This document shows positions 47,625-57,768 of a DNA stretch of 64,000 bases, piece after piece. The stretch spans positions 744,001 through 808,000 of the forward strand of contig NZ_JAAOHY010000001.1 of assembly GCF_011308835.1 (NCBI RefSeq). The letters are read 5' to 3'. The position numbers were made by a program, and so were the translations under genes. Source of the stretch: Paracoccus xiamenensis (GTDB lineage Bacteria; Pseudomonadota; Alphaproteobacteria; Rhodobacterales; Rhodobacteraceae). The number at the start of each line of letters is the position of its first letter. The stretch's first letter is position 1. The notes beneath the pieces were generated by a model, which worked only from the letters and a program-made list of their open reading frames with translations, had not been told where the DNA came from and did no database searches.

Positions 47625-49507
47625 TTGTCGGCACGGCCGGCCATATCGACCATGGCAAAACCGCGCTGATCCAGGCCCTGACCGGCGTTGATGCCGATCG
47701 CCTGACCGAGGAAAAGGCCCGCGGCATCACCATCGACCTGGGCTTTGCCTATGCCGATCTGGGTGATGGCAGCATCACCGGTTTTGTCGATGTGCCGGGG
47801 CATGATCGCCTGATCCACACCATGGTGGCCGGGGCCGGCGGGGTCGATCTGGCGCTGATCGTGGTCGCTGCCGATGACGGCATCATGCCGCAAACGCGCG
47901 AACATCTGGCGATCCTGTCGCTTCTGGGTGTGACCCGTGCGGTCGTGGCGATCAGCAAGGCTGACCTTGTGGATCCCGACCGAATTGCCGCGCTTCAGGT
48001 CGAAATCGGAACAGAAATGGCCGCAACCCCGATGGCCGGGGCGCAAATGATCGCCGTTTCAGCCCGCAGTGGACATGGGATCGCGACACTGCGCGACCTG
48101 CTTGCGCAGGCGGCCGCAGATACCGCAAGCCGCGATGTTTCGGGGCAGGCGCGGCTGATTGTCGACCGCGCGTTCACGATGGAGGGCGCGGGCACCGTGG
48201 TCACCGGCATCCTCCGCTCGGGGCAAGTTACGGCGGGCGATCAGTTGACCGTGTCGCCCTCCGGGCAGGAGGTGCGCGTGCGTGGTTTGAGGGCGCAAAA
48301 TCGCCCGGTTGAAAGGGCCGAGGCCGGGATGCGGGTCGCGCTGAACCTGAGTGGCGTGTCCAAGGATCAGATCGGGCGCGGCGATGTGGTGCTGTCACCG
48401 GGGCTGCACGCGCCGACCGACCGCGTGGATGCAGTGCTGCACTGGATCGCGCCAAAGCCGCTGCGCAGCGGGCTGCGCGCGCGCCTGCATGTCGGCACAG
48501 CCGAGGCCGAGGCCCGGATCGTGCCGCTGAATGCTGACCTTGAAGGGGGCACGCTGGTGCAAATGGTGACGGACCAGCCGCTGGCGCTTGGCTGGGGCGA
48601 TGCCTTTATCCTGCGCGACGGCTCGGCCAGCCGGACGCTGGGTGGCGGGCGGTTGCTGGACCTGCGCCCGCCCGCGCGACGCCGGGCGGTGCCGGAACGC
48701 CATGCCGCGCTGGCGGCGATGTCGCTTGCCGATCCGGCGCAGGCGCTCGCGGCACAACTGGACATCGCCCCGTTTCATGTCGCGCTGGATCCGTTCCTGC
48801 GCGACCGCGCGCTTGCGCCTGACGCAGGTGTGGCGGGCGATGCGGTCATTCTGGGTCCGGCGGGCGCCCGCATTGCGCTGTCGCCTGACCGCCTCGCAGA
48901 TCTGAAGGGCCAGATGACGGGCCTGCTGGCTGCCTATCACGCTGAAAATCCCGATCTTCAGGGCATCGGGCAAGAGGCGCTGCGCCTGTCCCTGAACCCA
49001 CGCCTGCCCGTGCCGGGTTTTGCGGCACTGCTGCGCGCAGGCGTCGATGCCGGGCTGATCGCGGTCGAGGCCGGTTTTGTCCGCTTGCCCGACCACGCCC
49101 CGCGAATGAGCACCGATGACGAGGCGCTTTATGCCCGCGTTCAGCCGCTGCTGGGCGGCGATGCGCGGTTTCGCCCGCCCCGTGTCCGCGATCTGGCCGC
49201 CGAACTGGCGCAGCCAGAGGCCGAGATCCGCCGGCTGATGAAGCTGTCCGCACGGCTGGGCCGCGTTGACCAGATTGCTCGGGATCACTTCTTTCTGCGC
49301 CAGACCACGGTTGAGATGGCGGCGATTGTGCGCGCGCTGTCGGCTGCTGCCGATGACGGCTGGTTCGCGGCACCGCTGTTTCGCGATCAGGTCCAGAACG
49401 GCCGCAAGGTCGCCATCGAGATTCTGGACTTCTTCGACCGGCTGGGCATGACGTTGCGCCGCGGCGATCTTCGGCGCGTCAATCCGCACCGCGCCGACCT
49501 GTTCTAG
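47621..49507 (+). CDS. selB: Selenocysteine-specific elongation factor SelB
   Basis: 628 aa. GTP-binding motifs GHIDHGKTA (residues 7-15), [19 protein letters not shown] and AISKAD lead into EF-Tu-like domains 2-3; the C-terminal third has winged-helix domains (e.g. [20 protein letters not shown] and [11 protein letters not shown]) that bind SECIS RNA. It delivers Sec-tRNA(Sec) to UGA in fdoG. Starts with GTG overlapping selA; its TAG lies within a CTAG shared with the convergent gene's stop. Confidence 0.97.
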   Translation: MIVGTAGHIDHGKTALIQALTGVDADRLTEEKARGITIDLGFAYADLGDGSITGFVDVPGHDRLIHTMVAGAGGVDLALIVVAADDGIMPQTREHLAILSLLGVTRAVVAISKADLVDPDRIAALQVEIGTEMAATPMAGAQMIAVSARSGHGIATLRDLLAQAAADTASRDVSGQARLIVDRAFTMEGAGTVVTGILRSGQVTAGDQLTVSPSGQEVRVRGLRAQNRPVERAEAGMRVALNLSGVSKDQIGRGDVVLSPGLHAPTDRVDAVLHWIAPKPLRSGLRARLHVGTAEAEARIVPLNADLEGGTLVQMVTDQPLALGWGDAFILRDGSASRTLGGGRLLDLRPPARRRAVPERHAALAAMSLADPAQALAAQLDIAPFHVALDPFLRDRALAPDAGVAGDAVILGPAGARIALSPDRLADLKGQMTGLLAAYHAENPDLQGIGQEALRLSLNPRLPVPGFAALLRAGVDAGLIAVEAGFVRLPDHAPRMSTDDEALYARVQPLLGGDARFRPPRVRDLAAELAQPEAEIRRLMKLSARLGRVDQIARDHFFLRQTTVEMAAIVRALSAAADDGWFAAPLFRDQVQNGRKVAIEILDFFDRLGMTLRRGDLRRVNPHRADLF

Positions 49508-50136
49508 CTGCTGGCATTGCCCTTCAGGTCGATGCCGGTGGCGACGGGCGGCTGCCAGGTCTTCGATTCCGGCACCGCACCCGAGGGCGTCGTCCCCAAT
49601 CGCGCCCCGCCGGTGCCGCCGGTCCATCCGGTGGTCCCGGCATTGGCGGCCGCGGTACCGTCCTGACCCGGCGCGGGCGCTGTGGCCGGGGTATCGACGG
49701 CGCCGGCGCTGCCGATTTCGGCCTGGGTGCCTTCTTGGGTGGCCGCTGGGGGCTCTGTCGTTGCGGTGCTCTCGCCCGTGACGCTTTCGGTCGTGGCACT
49801 GTCTGCCGTGGTGACCTCCGACGCGGGCGCGTCGGTTGCCGGGGCGGGTTCTGCAACCGTGACCGGGCTAGATGCATCGGGCGGCTCTGCCGTTGCATCG
49901 GCGGCTTCGGGCTGATCGGTGGCCTCTTCAGGCGCGGGAGCCGCCGGGATGGCCACGGCTGGCGTGTTTTGCGCCGTCACAGCCGGCGGGTTTGGCGTGG
50001 GGGCAGAGGCGGGAAGATCGGCCAGGATCTCGTCGACGGCCATGGGCTGGCCATCGGGGATCGGGGCTTCGGACACGTCCGCGCCGACGGGCAGAGCCGT
50101 CAGCGCCATAAGGGTCGAGGCGAGCATGAAGCGCAT
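49504..50136 (-). CDS. Secreted Pro/Ala/Thr-rich protein of unknown function
   Basis: 210 aa. A signal peptide (MRFMLASTLMALTALPVGA) precedes an almost wholly low-complexity body rich in Ala, Pro, Thr and Glu, then a Gly-rich stretch (GTTGWTGGTGGARLGTTPSG) and the end [18 protein letters not shown]. No domain is recognised. The ATG at 50136 has AAAGGA upstream. It converges on selB, sharing the CTAG stop, and is divergent from fdhD. Confidence 0.75.
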   Translation of the reverse strand: MRFMLASTLMALTALPVGADVSEAPIPDGQPMAVDEILADLPASAPTPNPPAVTAQNTPAVAIPAAPAPEEATDQPEAADATAEPPDASSPVTVAEPAPATDAPASEVTTADSATTESVTGESTATTEPPAATQEGTQAEIGSAGAVDTPATAPAPGQDGTAAANAGTTGWTGGTGGARLGTTPSGAVPESKTWQPPVATGIDLKGNASS

Positions 50137-50342
50137 GGCCGGTCCTTTCTGCTGTAGCAACTGCAGCGACAGAACGCGCGGCTGCCGTGCGGGTTCCTGT
50201 CTGCCATGTTAGGCTGCCCCGGTCTGGCGCGCAACGATCATGGGGTCGGAAATGCCGCCCTGATGGGAAGCTTCCGCCGATCACGCCCTTGACCGCGTGC
50301 CCGCATCCCGGTTCAGTCGCGCCAGTTTGACAGGAGAGACCC

Positions 50343-51131
50343 GTGAGCGTTCTTGCCACCTCTGCCCGGCGGATGTCGGACAAAACCCCGATCGGGGTCG
50401 ATCTGGCCGAGGAAACCGCCATCGCCATCAGCTATGACGGCACGACGCAGGCAGTGCTGATGGGCAGTCCCGCCGACCTGGAAGATTTCGCCTATGGCTT
50501 TTCGCTGACCGAAGGCATTGCCACGCCGCAAGAAATCGAAGCGGTCACGCCCGAGCGTGTCGAGCAGGGGATCGACCTGCGCATCTGGCTGGCCCGCGAT
50601 GCGGGGCAACGCTTTATCGGGCGCAGGCGGCGGACGGTGGGGCCGGTCGGCTGCGGGCTTTGCGGGGTCGAGACGCTGGCGGCGGCGATGCGAGAGTTGG
50701 AGCCTGTCGTGGGGGAATGCGTGATTTCCTCGGCCGATCTGGACGCGGCGCTGGCGCAGATGGATGCCGGGCAGCGGTTGCGCGATGCGACCGGGGCCAG
50801 CCATGCGGCGGGCTTTCTGGTGCCGGGGCGTGGGCTGATTGCGCTGCGCGAAGATGTCGGGCGTCACAATGCGCTGGATAAGCTGGCGGGTGCCTTGCTG
50901 CGCGGCGGTCATGTCGGGCTGATCGGGCAGGGGGCGGTGGTGCTGACCAGCCGGATCTCGGTCGATCTGGTTCAGAAAACCGCGGTACTCGGTGCGCCGG
51001 CGTTGATCGCTTTGGCGGCGCCGACCTCGGCGGCGGTGGCGGCGGCGGAAGAGGCCGGGATCGGTCTGGCGGGCCGCGCACGGTCCGCCGCGCGGGCCGA
51101 GATCTATGCCCGGCCCGAACGTTTCGCCTAG
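50343..51131 (+). CDS. fdhD: Formate dehydrogenase sulfurtransferase FdhD
   Basis: 262 aa, GTG start with AGGAG upstream. FdhD passes sulfur from IscS to the Mo-bis-MGD cofactor, an essential step for formate dehydrogenase. The CGLCG motif (Cys-x2-Cys, ~residues 104-107) is intact, as are FSLTEGI, REDVGRHNALDKLAGALL and TSRISVDLVQKTAVLGAP. Separate from the fdo operon but close enough to serve both the Sec and Cys molybdoenzymes here. Confidence 0.95.
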   Translation: MSVLATSARRMSDKTPIGVDLAEETAIAISYDGTTQAVLMGSPADLEDFAYGFSLTEGIATPQEIEAVTPERVEQGIDLRIWLARDAGQRFIGRRRRTVGPVGCGLCGVETLAAAMRELEPVVGECVISSADLDAALAQMDAGQRLRDATGASHAAGFLVPGRGLIALREDVGRHNALDKLAGALLRGGHVGLIGQGAVVLTSRISVDLVQKTAVLGAPALIALAAPTSAAVAAAEEAGIGLAGRARSAARAEIYARPERFA

Positions 51132-52363
51132 TCGCGCATCCGTCCCATCAGCAGCCAGGCCAGCACCGAACAGATCAGCGTCGCCAGCATGATCGGAAAT
51201 GCGGTGCCGTCATAGGCAAGCCCCACCGGGGCGGCGATCAGCACCGCGCCAAGACTGGACAGCGCCGCCACGACGCTGGCGGTCATGCCGGCCAGATGCG
51301 GCATGTTCTGCATCGCCAGCGCATTCAGGTTGCCGAAGGTCACGCCGGCCATAAAGAAGACGCTGACGGCCCAGATGAAGAAGCCATAGAACGCGGCATT
51401 TCCTTGCAGCGCCCCCGAGGCGACCAGCAGCAGCGCCAGCGTCGAGGATACGACCTGCATCGCATAGGCCGAACGCGCGATCCGCCGCATCCCGTAGCGC
51501 ATGACATAACGCGCATTCAGCACCGTGCCGATCCCCGACAGCAAGGCCATCAGCGCGAACCATTTGGTGAAGGTCTCGGCCCTACCATAGGTCTCGCCGA
51601 ATAGTTGCTGCGAACTGGACAGCAGCGCGAACATCTGGCCAAAGCCAAGCGTCAGCACCAGCGTACACAGCATGACCTGCCGGTTCGACAGAACCTCGCG
51701 GGCGGACAGGAACAGGTTGCGCAGGCTCAGCGGCACGCGACGGGTCGGGGGCAGCGTTTCGGGCTGACGCAGTCCGACCCAGAGACCGCCGACCAGGCCG
51801 AAGATGATGAAGGCCACGAAGACCGACCGCCAACTGCCAGCGGCGTTGATGATCAGCTCACCAATGGTTGGGGCGACGGCCGGGATCATGATGAAGATCA
51901 TCATCACGAAGCTGGTGATCCGTGCCATCTCGCGACCCGCGTATAGATCGCGGATCAGCGCCGTCCCGGCGATCCGGGGGCCCGCGGACCCAAAGCCCTG
52001 GACGAAGCGCAGCACCAGCAGCGATTCCAGCGTCGGCGCATAAAGCGCACCGAATGAGGCGGCGATATAGATGGCAGACCCTAGCAGAATCGCGGGCTTG
52101 CGTCCGATGGCGTCCGACAGCGCCCCCGCGCCCGCAGTGCCGACGCCCATGCCCGCCACAAAGGCGGTCAGCATCAGCTGGGCGCGGTTGATGTTGTCGG
52201 GCGACAGCTCTGCCGCGATCTCGGGCAGGGCGGGCAGCATGGCGTCGATGGAAAAGGCCACCGTTGCGAACAGCACGGCCAGCATGACCACGAATTCAAA
52301 CAGGGGCAGCTGGCGCGCGCCTGCCGGGGATTGAGAGACCGGGGTCTGCATGAGGCTCACCAT
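51128..52363 (-). CDS. MFS multidrug transporter, Bcr/CflA-like
   Basis: 411 aa with about 12 helices. The family motif after helix 2, GALSDAIGRKPAILLGS, and RFVQGFGSAGPRIAGTALIRDLY in helix 4 mark a DHA1 drug:proton antiporter of the Bcr/CflA type. Starts at ATG 52363; the alternative ATG at 52351 is equally possible. Its stop shares a CTAG tetranucleotide with the convergent fdhD stop. The substrate is unknown. Confidence 0.9.
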   Translation of the reverse strand: MVSLMQTPVSQSPAGARQLPLFEFVVMLAVLFATVAFSIDAMLPALPEIAAELSPDNINRAQLMLTAFVAGMGVGTAGAGALSDAIGRKPAILLGSAIYIAASFGALYAPTLESLLVLRFVQGFGSAGPRIAGTALIRDLYAGREMARITSFVMMIFIMIPAVAPTIGELIINAAGSWRSVFVAFIIFGLVGGLWVGLRQPETLPPTRRVPLSLRNLFLSAREVLSNRQVMLCTLVLTLGFGQMFALLSSSQQLFGETYGRAETFTKWFALMALLSGIGTVLNARYVMRYGMRRIARSAYAMQVVSSTLALLLVASGALQGNAAFYGFFIWAVSVFFMAGVTFGNLNALAMQNMPHLAGMTASVVAALSSLGAVLIAAPVGLAYDGTAFPIMLATLICSVLAWLLMGRMRD

Positions 52364-52453
52364 GTAACGAGAATTGCGCCATATACCCGCCCGCCCGCAG
52401 GGGCAACCCGTCTGGGCTTGCGCGGCGGGGTGGCCTTTGGCAATTTCCCCGCC

Positions 52454-53437
52454 ATGAACGAGACCGAGATGCCCCAACCTCCCCGCCATATTCTGCTGAG
52501 CGCCATGAAGGACGAAGGTCCTTTCGTGCTGGAATTCGTTGCCCATCATCGTGTGCTGGGCTTTGATGCGATCCATATTGCCAGCAACGACTGCACCGAT
52601 GGCACCGACCTGTTGCTGGACGCGCTTGCCGCGCAGGGGATCGTGACCCATACGCCGAACCCCGTTTCTACCGGCGACATCCCACAGCATCGCGGCTATC
52701 AGCGCATCCGCAGGCAGCACCAGACCGACGAGGCTGACTGGACGATGGTGCTGGATGCCGACGAGCTGCTTTACGTCAATGTCGGCAACGGGCGCGTCAG
52801 CGACCTGACTGCGCTTGCGGGGCCAGAGATCGACATCATCGCGCTCAGCTCGATGAACTTCGGGACCGGCAAGGGGATGGATTGGCAGCCGGGCCGCGTG
52901 GCCCCGCAGTTTACCAAGCGCCTGCCGACGGCAGACCCGCATAACAAGCCGGTCAAATGCCTCAGCCGCGGGCGGGGGCGCTGGTGGAAGATGCACAATC
53001 ACCATCCCGTCGGCTATCTGCTTGGCCCCGAGGTCACCTATATGCGCGGCAATGGTGAGGTCTCCCGCTTCCCCGCCACCGACAAGATCTGGGACCACCT
53101 GCGGGCCTTTCCCACCGACCGGATCACCCATGAACTGGCGTGGTACAATCACTATCCGATCAAGTCGATCGACAGCTTCATGATGCGGCGCAGGCGGGGC
53201 CGGGGGGCGCGTGCAATCGGCGACGAGCCCCAGAACCTCCGCCATACCGAACAATACTGGATGCGTTTCGCGGGCGCCAGGATCGAGGACCGTCGGATCC
53301 TGGACCGTTACGGTGCCGAGACCGAGGCCGAAATGGCGCGCCTGCTGGCCCTTCCCGGCGTCGCCGAAGCCCAGGCCGAGACCGAGCGGCGCTATGGCGC
53401 GTTGATCGCCGAAATCGCCAATGACCCCGACCTCTGA
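52454..53437 (+). CDS. Glycosyltransferase family 2-like protein
   Basis: 327 aa. RHILLSAMKDEGPFVLEFVAHH is the start of the Glyco_tranf_2_4 group, and VLDADELLYV holds the DxD metal/nucleotide-sugar motif. A basic, Arg-rich C-terminal half follows with YNHYPIKSIDSFM. Such Rhodobacteraceae proteins probably modify surface polysaccharide; the acceptor is unknown. I start at the ATG at 52454; earlier in-frame codons look non-coding. Confidence 0.85.
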   Translation: MNETEMPQPPRHILLSAMKDEGPFVLEFVAHHRVLGFDAIHIASNDCTDGTDLLLDALAAQGIVTHTPNPVSTGDIPQHRGYQRIRRQHQTDEADWTMVLDADELLYVNVGNGRVSDLTALAGPEIDIIALSSMNFGTGKGMDWQPGRVAPQFTKRLPTADPHNKPVKCLSRGRGRWWKMHNHHPVGYLLGPEVTYMRGNGEVSRFPATDKIWDHLRAFPTDRITHELAWYNHYPIKSIDSFMMRRRRGRGARAIGDEPQNLRHTEQYWMRFAGARIEDRRILDRYGAETEAEMARLLALPGVAEAQAETERRYGALIAEIANDPDL

Positions 53438-53558
53438 TCGCCCGACAGTTGATAATCACCTTTCAGTTGACATTTCAGTCCCTTCGTCGCATTTCACCTG
53501 CCGACATAACCCGCAACCGGGCGTTCCGTGGGCGCCAAACTGACGAGGAGAACGGCCG

Positions 53559-55505
53559 ATGAGCCAGATTTCCCTGACATTCCCCGATGGTGCGAGCCGT
53601 GATTACCCCGCCGGGATCACCGCCGCCGAAGTTGCTGCCTCGATCGCGCCAAGTCTGGCCAAGAAGGCGATCTCGGCCAGTCTGGACGGCCGTCACATCG
53701 ACCTCGCCTGGCCGATCACCGAAAGCGGCACGCTGGCGATCAACACGATGAAGGACGACGCCCCGGCGCTGGAACTGATCCGGCACGACTTCGCCCATGT
53801 CATGGCGCGTGCGGTGCAGGAAATCTGGCCCGATGTGAAGGTCACTATTGGCCCGGTCCGCGACTATGGCTGGTTCTATGACTTCGACCGGGCAGAGCCG
53901 TTCACGCCCGAAGATCTGGGCCGGATCGAGGCGAAGATGAAAGAGATCATCAACGCCCGCGATCCCGTCCGCACCGAGGTCTGGGACCGTGACCGCGCCG
54001 TCGCCTATTACAAAGAGCGTGGCGAGCCCTTCAAGGTCGAGCTGATCGACCGCATCCCCGGAAACGAGGATCTGCGGATGTATTGGCATGGCGACTGGCA
54101 GGATCTTTGCCGTGGGCCGCATCTGCAAAGCACCGGACAGCTGCCCGCCGATGCCTTCAAGCTGACCCATGTCGCCGGGGCCTACTGGCTGGGCGACAGC
54201 ACGCGCCCGATGCTGCAACGCATTTACGGCGTGGCTTTCCGCAACCGGGATGAGCTGAAAGCCCATCTGCACATGCTGGAAGAGGCCGCCAAGCGCGACC
54301 ACCGCAAGCTGGGCCGCGAGATGGACCTGTTCCACATGCAGGAAGAGGCCCCCGGTCAGGTCTTCTGGCATCCCAATGGCTGGACGATCTACACCCAGCT
54401 TCAGGACTATATGCGCCGCCGCCAGCGCGATGGCGGCTATGTCGAGGTGAACACGCCGCAGGTGGTCAGCCGCAAGCTGTGGGAAGACAGCGGGCACTGG
54501 GAAAACTATCAGGACCACATGTTCATCGTCGAGGTGGACGAGGAGCACGCCAAGACCAAGACGGTCAACGCGCTGAAGCCGATGAACTGCCCCTGCCATG
54601 TGCAGATCTTCAATGTCGGGCTGAAATCCTATCGCGACCTGCCGCTGCGCATGGCCGAATTCGGATCCTGCAACCGTTATGAGCCCTCGGGTGCATTGCA
54701 CGGGATCATGCGGGTGCGCGGCTTCACGCAGGATGACGCGCATATCTTCTGCACCGAAGACCAGATCGAAGACGAAACCAAGCGTTTCATCGACTTCCTG
54801 TCCTCGGTTTACCGCGACCTGGGATTCCAGTCCTTCCGGGTGAAATTCGCCACCCGTCCCGAACACCGCGCCGGCTCGGACGAGACCTGGGACAAGGCCG
54901 AATCCGCGCTGTTGTCGGCCACGCGTGCGGCCGGGATCGAACCGGAAATCAACCCGGGCGAGGGGGCGTTCTATGGCCCGAAACTGGAATTCGTGCTGAC
55001 CGACGCCATCGGGCGAGACTGGCAATGCGGTACCCATCAGGTCGATTTCGTGCTGCCCGAGCGGCTGGATGCCAGCTATATCGGCGAGGATGGGGCCAAG
55101 CACCGCCCGGTCATGCTGCACCGCGCGACGCTGGGTTCGTTCGAACGGTTCATCGGCATCCTGATCGAAAACTTCGCCGGCAAGCTGCCCTTCTGGCTGG
55201 CGCCCCGTCAGGTGGTCGTCGCCTCGATCGTGTCGGATGCGGATGATTTCGTCCATGAAGTCGTGTCCGCCCTGCGCGCCGCCGGTGTCCGCGCCGAGGC
55301 CGATACCCGCAACGAGAAGATCAATTACAAAGTACGCGAGCATTCGGTTTCAAAAGTTCCCGCTATACTTGCAATCGGTATGAAAGAGGTTGAGGATCGC
55401 ACTGTCTCGATGCGGCGGCTGGACAAGCAGGGCAGCGAAACGCTGGGTCTGGACGCAGTGATCGCAGCATTGCAGGCCGAGGCGACGCCGCCCGACTTGG
55501 GCTGA
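53559..55505 (+). CDS. thrS: Threonyl-tRNA synthetase ThrS
   Basis: 648 aa, normal length. N-terminal TGS domain (~1-63), editing domain, class II core with motif 2 region [31 protein letters not shown], Zn-binding Cys/His (MNCPCHV and others), motif 3 [15 protein letters not shown], and C-terminal anticodon-binding domain. No T-box or leader domain is visible in the 121-bp upstream gap. Confidence 0.97.
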   Translation: MSQISLTFPDGASRDYPAGITAAEVAASIAPSLAKKAISASLDGRHIDLAWPITESGTLAINTMKDDAPALELIRHDFAHVMARAVQEIWPDVKVTIGPVRDYGWFYDFDRAEPFTPEDLGRIEAKMKEIINARDPVRTEVWDRDRAVAYYKERGEPFKVELIDRIPGNEDLRMYWHGDWQDLCRGPHLQSTGQLPADAFKLTHVAGAYWLGDSTRPMLQRIYGVAFRNRDELKAHLHMLEEAAKRDHRKLGREMDLFHMQEEAPGQVFWHPNGWTIYTQLQDYMRRRQRDGGYVEVNTPQVVSRKLWEDSGHWENYQDHMFIVEVDEEHAKTKTVNALKPMNCPCHVQIFNVGLKSYRDLPLRMAEFGSCNRYEPSGALHGIMRVRGFTQDDAHIFCTEDQIEDETKRFIDFLSSVYRDLGFQSFRVKFATRPEHRAGSDETWDKAESALLSATRAAGIEPEINPGEGAFYGPKLEFVLTDAIGRDWQCGTHQVDFVLPERLDASYIGEDGAKHRPVMLHRATLGSFERFIGILIENFAGKLPFWLAPRQVVVASIVSDADDFVHEVVSALRAAGVRAEADTRNEKINYKVREHSVSKVPAILAIGMKEVEDRTVSMRRLDKQGSETLGLDAVIAALQAEATPPDLG

Positions 55506-55529
55506 TTTACGCCGATGTCATTAAAAGTT

Positions 55530-55575
55530 AACGCTGCGAACATGTTTCGCGGCGTTTCTCGCTTGCGTTTTGTCG
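55530..55575 (+). terminator. Terminator after thrS
   Basis: Eleven-bp stem with one G-T pair (55530-55540 with 55546-55556), 5-nt loop, followed by TCTCGCTTGCGTTTT; 25 bp after the thrS stop. Confidence 0.75.
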
Positions 55576-55704
55576 GCGCTTGTTCATGCTGGCGACGTGA
55601 GCATGACTTTCTACCGCCTCCCTTCACGGGGCAGCCGGAATCTCGAAAGGGCTGCACGGCCTTACCGCAACCCCGCGGTCAGGAAATTTGAAGGAGAGTA
55701 CGGA

Positions 55705-55911
55705 ATGGCCACTGGCACCGTCAAATGGTTCAATAACACCAAAGGCTACGGCTTCATCGCACCCGATTCGGGCGGAAAAGACGTGTTCGTCCACATTTCG
55801 GCTGTTGAGCGCGCCGGCCTGACCGGCCTGCAAGACAACCAGAAAATCAGCTTCGAGCTGCAGTCGGGCCGCGACGGCCGTGAATCGGCTTCGGATCTGA
55901 AACTGCTCTGA
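55705..55911 (+). CDS. Cold-shock protein, CspA family
   Basis: 68 aa single cold-shock domain. RNP1 GYGFIAP and RNP2 VFVHIS are intact in GTVKWFNNTKGYGFIAPDSG; the Ile-rich strand order is standard. AAGGAG lies 8 bp before the ATG at 55705. The ~130-bp leader between the thrS terminator and the start is long enough for RNA-structure-based cold control, as in cspA. Confidence 0.95.
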   Translation: MATGTVKWFNNTKGYGFIAPDSGGKDVFVHISAVERAGLTGLQDNQKISFELQSGRDGRESASDLKLL

Positions 55912-55918
55912 TCTATTA

Positions 55919-55948
55919 TGCGAGAGCGGCCCGATAGCTGCTCTCGCA
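55919..55948 (+). terminator. Hairpin after cspA
   Basis: Perfect 9-bp repeat TGCGAGAGC/GCTCTCGCA with 12-nt loop, 7 bp after the stop; no strong T-run follows. The next ~235 bp up to 56184 hold no convincing gene. Confidence 0.55.
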
Positions 55949-56183
55949 ATCATTCGGCCGAAGTGTGCGGGCGCTGCGCCTGTTCTACCGGTCATTTCTT
56001 CCTTTTATTGGCGGTCTGAACCTGCGCAGCAGGTGGATGGCCGATCCTGAAGGCGCGCTCTCAAAATCCGCGACCTTGTATTGGCGGCTGCTTCGGCAGG
56101 CCAAACTGATCCTGATTCATTGCACCGGGTCGCCTGTGCGACTATTCCGGTGGGATGTCTGACATGCACGGGACCAGAAGCCT

Positions 56184-56822
56184 ATGACTACGCTTGATAT
56201 CTTTGCCGATCCGACCTGCCCGTGGTGCCTTATCGGCAAGGCAGAGCTGGATCTGGCGCTGGAATCGCGCCCCGGCCATCCGTTCAACCTGGTCTGGCAC
56301 CCGTTCCGGCTGAACCCCAATCTTCCCCCGTCGGGCGTCGACCACGTCGATTACATGAAGGCGAAATTCGGTGACGAGGCGGGCATCATTGCCGCCAACA
56401 AGCCGGTGCTGGAAGCTGCGGAACGTCTTGGCCTTTGGCTCAACATGGCTGCGATCGAGAGGGTTCCGCAAACGCTGGACGCGTTCCGGCTGCTTCATTG
56501 GGCCGGGATCGAAGGGGCGCAGACGCGCGTGATGTCCGGTCTGATGCGGGCCTATTGGCGCGAAGGGCGCAATATTTCCGATCCCGAGGTCCTGTCCCAA
56601 GTCGGGCAGGGCGCCGGGATGGATCCCGCGATGATCCTGCGGCTGCTGGCCAGCGATGCCGACCGCGAAGAGGTGCTGACGCGCGAGGCCCATGCGCGCG
56701 AGCGGGGGATCCGTTCGGTCCCGACTTTCATCATCGGCGATACGCATGTGCTGACGGGCGCGCAGCCGGCAGATTTGTGGCGTCAGGTCATCGACGAGCT
56801 CGCAGCCGGAAATCCGGCGTAA
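56184..56822 (+). CDS. DsbA-family (FrnE-like) thiol oxidoreductase
   Basis: 212 aa, cytoplasmic (no signal peptide). Thioredoxin-fold with active-site CPWC at residues ~12-15 (DPTCPWCLIGKAEL) and cis-Pro in SVPTFIIGD (~189). The helical insert resembles FrnE/2-hydroxychromene-2-carboxylate isomerase relatives. Probably a disulfide isomerase-type protein linked to oxidative stress; the client is unknown. Confidence 0.9.
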   Translation: MTTLDIFADPTCPWCLIGKAELDLALESRPGHPFNLVWHPFRLNPNLPPSGVDHVDYMKAKFGDEAGIIAANKPVLEAAERLGLWLNMAAIERVPQTLDAFRLLHWAGIEGAQTRVMSGLMRAYWREGRNISDPEVLSQVGQGAGMDPAMILRLLASDADREEVLTREAHARERGIRSVPTFIIGDTHVLTGAQPADLWRQVIDELAAGNPA

Positions 56823-56881
56823 CGCCCGCGTGATGAGGTCTGTCTAACCGAAATCCGGGACAGCCCTTGCGCGAATGCAAA

Positions 56882-56907
56882 GGCCCGCCAAGAGGCGGGC
56901 CGTTTTA
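56882..56907. terminator. Bidirectional terminator between DsbA-like and DUF882 genes
   Basis: Perfect 8-bp stem GGCCCGCC/GGCGGGCC (56882-56889 with 56894-56901), loop AAGA, followed by GTTTTAT on the plus strand and TTTGC on the minus strand, between two convergent genes. Confidence 0.85.
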
Positions 56908-56924
56908 TGCGGTTGCGCTGTCGT

Positions 56925-57482
56925 TCAGGCGCCCCAGGTGCGGATCGGGCCGCAATCCATATGCACGAAGTTCGAGCGCGAGTATTTGCCGACGCCGCCA
57001 CCGCGGCAAGCCATCGCGGCCTTGTACATCTGGTTGACCGAGCGCGATTTCAGCCGCAGGTCGGCGGCCTTGCCGGTCATGTGAAGCGAATTCTTGGCCA
57101 CGCCTTCCGACCGCGACCGCAGCATGGCATTGGTCTTGGGCGAGCGGTAGCCCGACAGCATCATGTAGGGTTCGTTGGTTTGCAGCATCCGGTGCGATGC
57201 GGCGGCGATGTCGATGGTGCGCGGGTCGATCCCGATGGCCTGACCGCTGCGCCAGTCGCGCATGAAGTAATTGATCTCGTTCAGGGCGTCGCGAATGTAT
57301 TTCCCATCGATCCAATAGACGGTGTCGATGCTTTCGCCGGTTCGCGGCGAGTACATGCTGACGCGCCGATAGTCGCCGGCGCGGCGCAAAATGCCAAAGG
57401 CGTTGCTGGCTACGGGCGCGGCCACAACGGCGGTTGCGGCAAATACCCCGAGGATGCCGCGGCGGGTGATGTCGATTGTCAT
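56925..57482 (-). CDS. Exported DUF882 / YcbK-like peptidoglycan peptidase
   Basis: 185 aa. The N-terminus TRRGILGVFAATAVVAAPVA contains a twin-Arg-like pair and a hydrophobic core, so Tat or Sec export. The M15-type metallopeptidase fold is seen in SGYRSPKTNAMLRSRSEGVAKNSLHMTGKAADLR (Zn ligands in SLHMTGKAAD) and the final FVHMDCGPIRTW. Probably a murein endopeptidase or carboxypeptidase. Divergent from the L,D-transpeptidase, a usual pairing in this family of bacteria. Confidence 0.9.
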   Translation of the reverse strand: MTIDITRRGILGVFAATAVVAAPVASNAFGILRRAGDYRRVSMYSPRTGESIDTVYWIDGKYIRDALNEINYFMRDWRSGQAIGIDPRTIDIAAASHRMLQTNEPYMMLSGYRSPKTNAMLRSRSEGVAKNSLHMTGKAADLRLKSRSVNQMYKAAMACRGGGVGKYSRSNFVHMDCGPIRTWGA

Positions 57483-57768
57483 TTCAGATCGCCTGTCCTG
57501 CTTTTCTTAACTCACCACAGTTCGGTGGCATGTCCCTGCTTATGCGGAACTGATTAAGAATATGTCACCAAGCCCCTACGGGCTGAAAGCAATTCGTTCC
57601 CTGCACGGCGAAATTGTGCCAAAATCGGCGGAAATCCGCCAGTCTGTGGTCTGCCCGCAACGATTCGATCAGCAAGGACGCGTCAAGGGGCAAGACGCCG
57701 CAGCTTCGCTGGACGATCCCATCCGCCGCTGGCAAAAGGGACCAAAAGTGCCGAGCAGAGGTTAAAAC
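57483..57768. other. Divergent intergenic region between DUF882 and L,D-transpeptidase genes
   Basis: 286 bp. Contains only short hairpins (e.g. GGCGG-AAAT-CCGCC at 57627-57640). No protein or RNA gene is supported; presumably holds both promoters. Confidence 0.45.

Noticed and set aside
53438..53558. T-box or attenuator before thrS
   Set aside because: The gap is short, shows no T-box sequence or antiterminator, and T-boxes are not typical of alphaproteobacteria.
53475..55343. 622-codon open frame antisense to thrS
   Set aside because: Antisense shadow of a housekeeping gene, no family likeness.
55965..56162. 65-codon open frame after cspA
   Set aside because: No ribosome site and no family match; part of an intergenic stretch.
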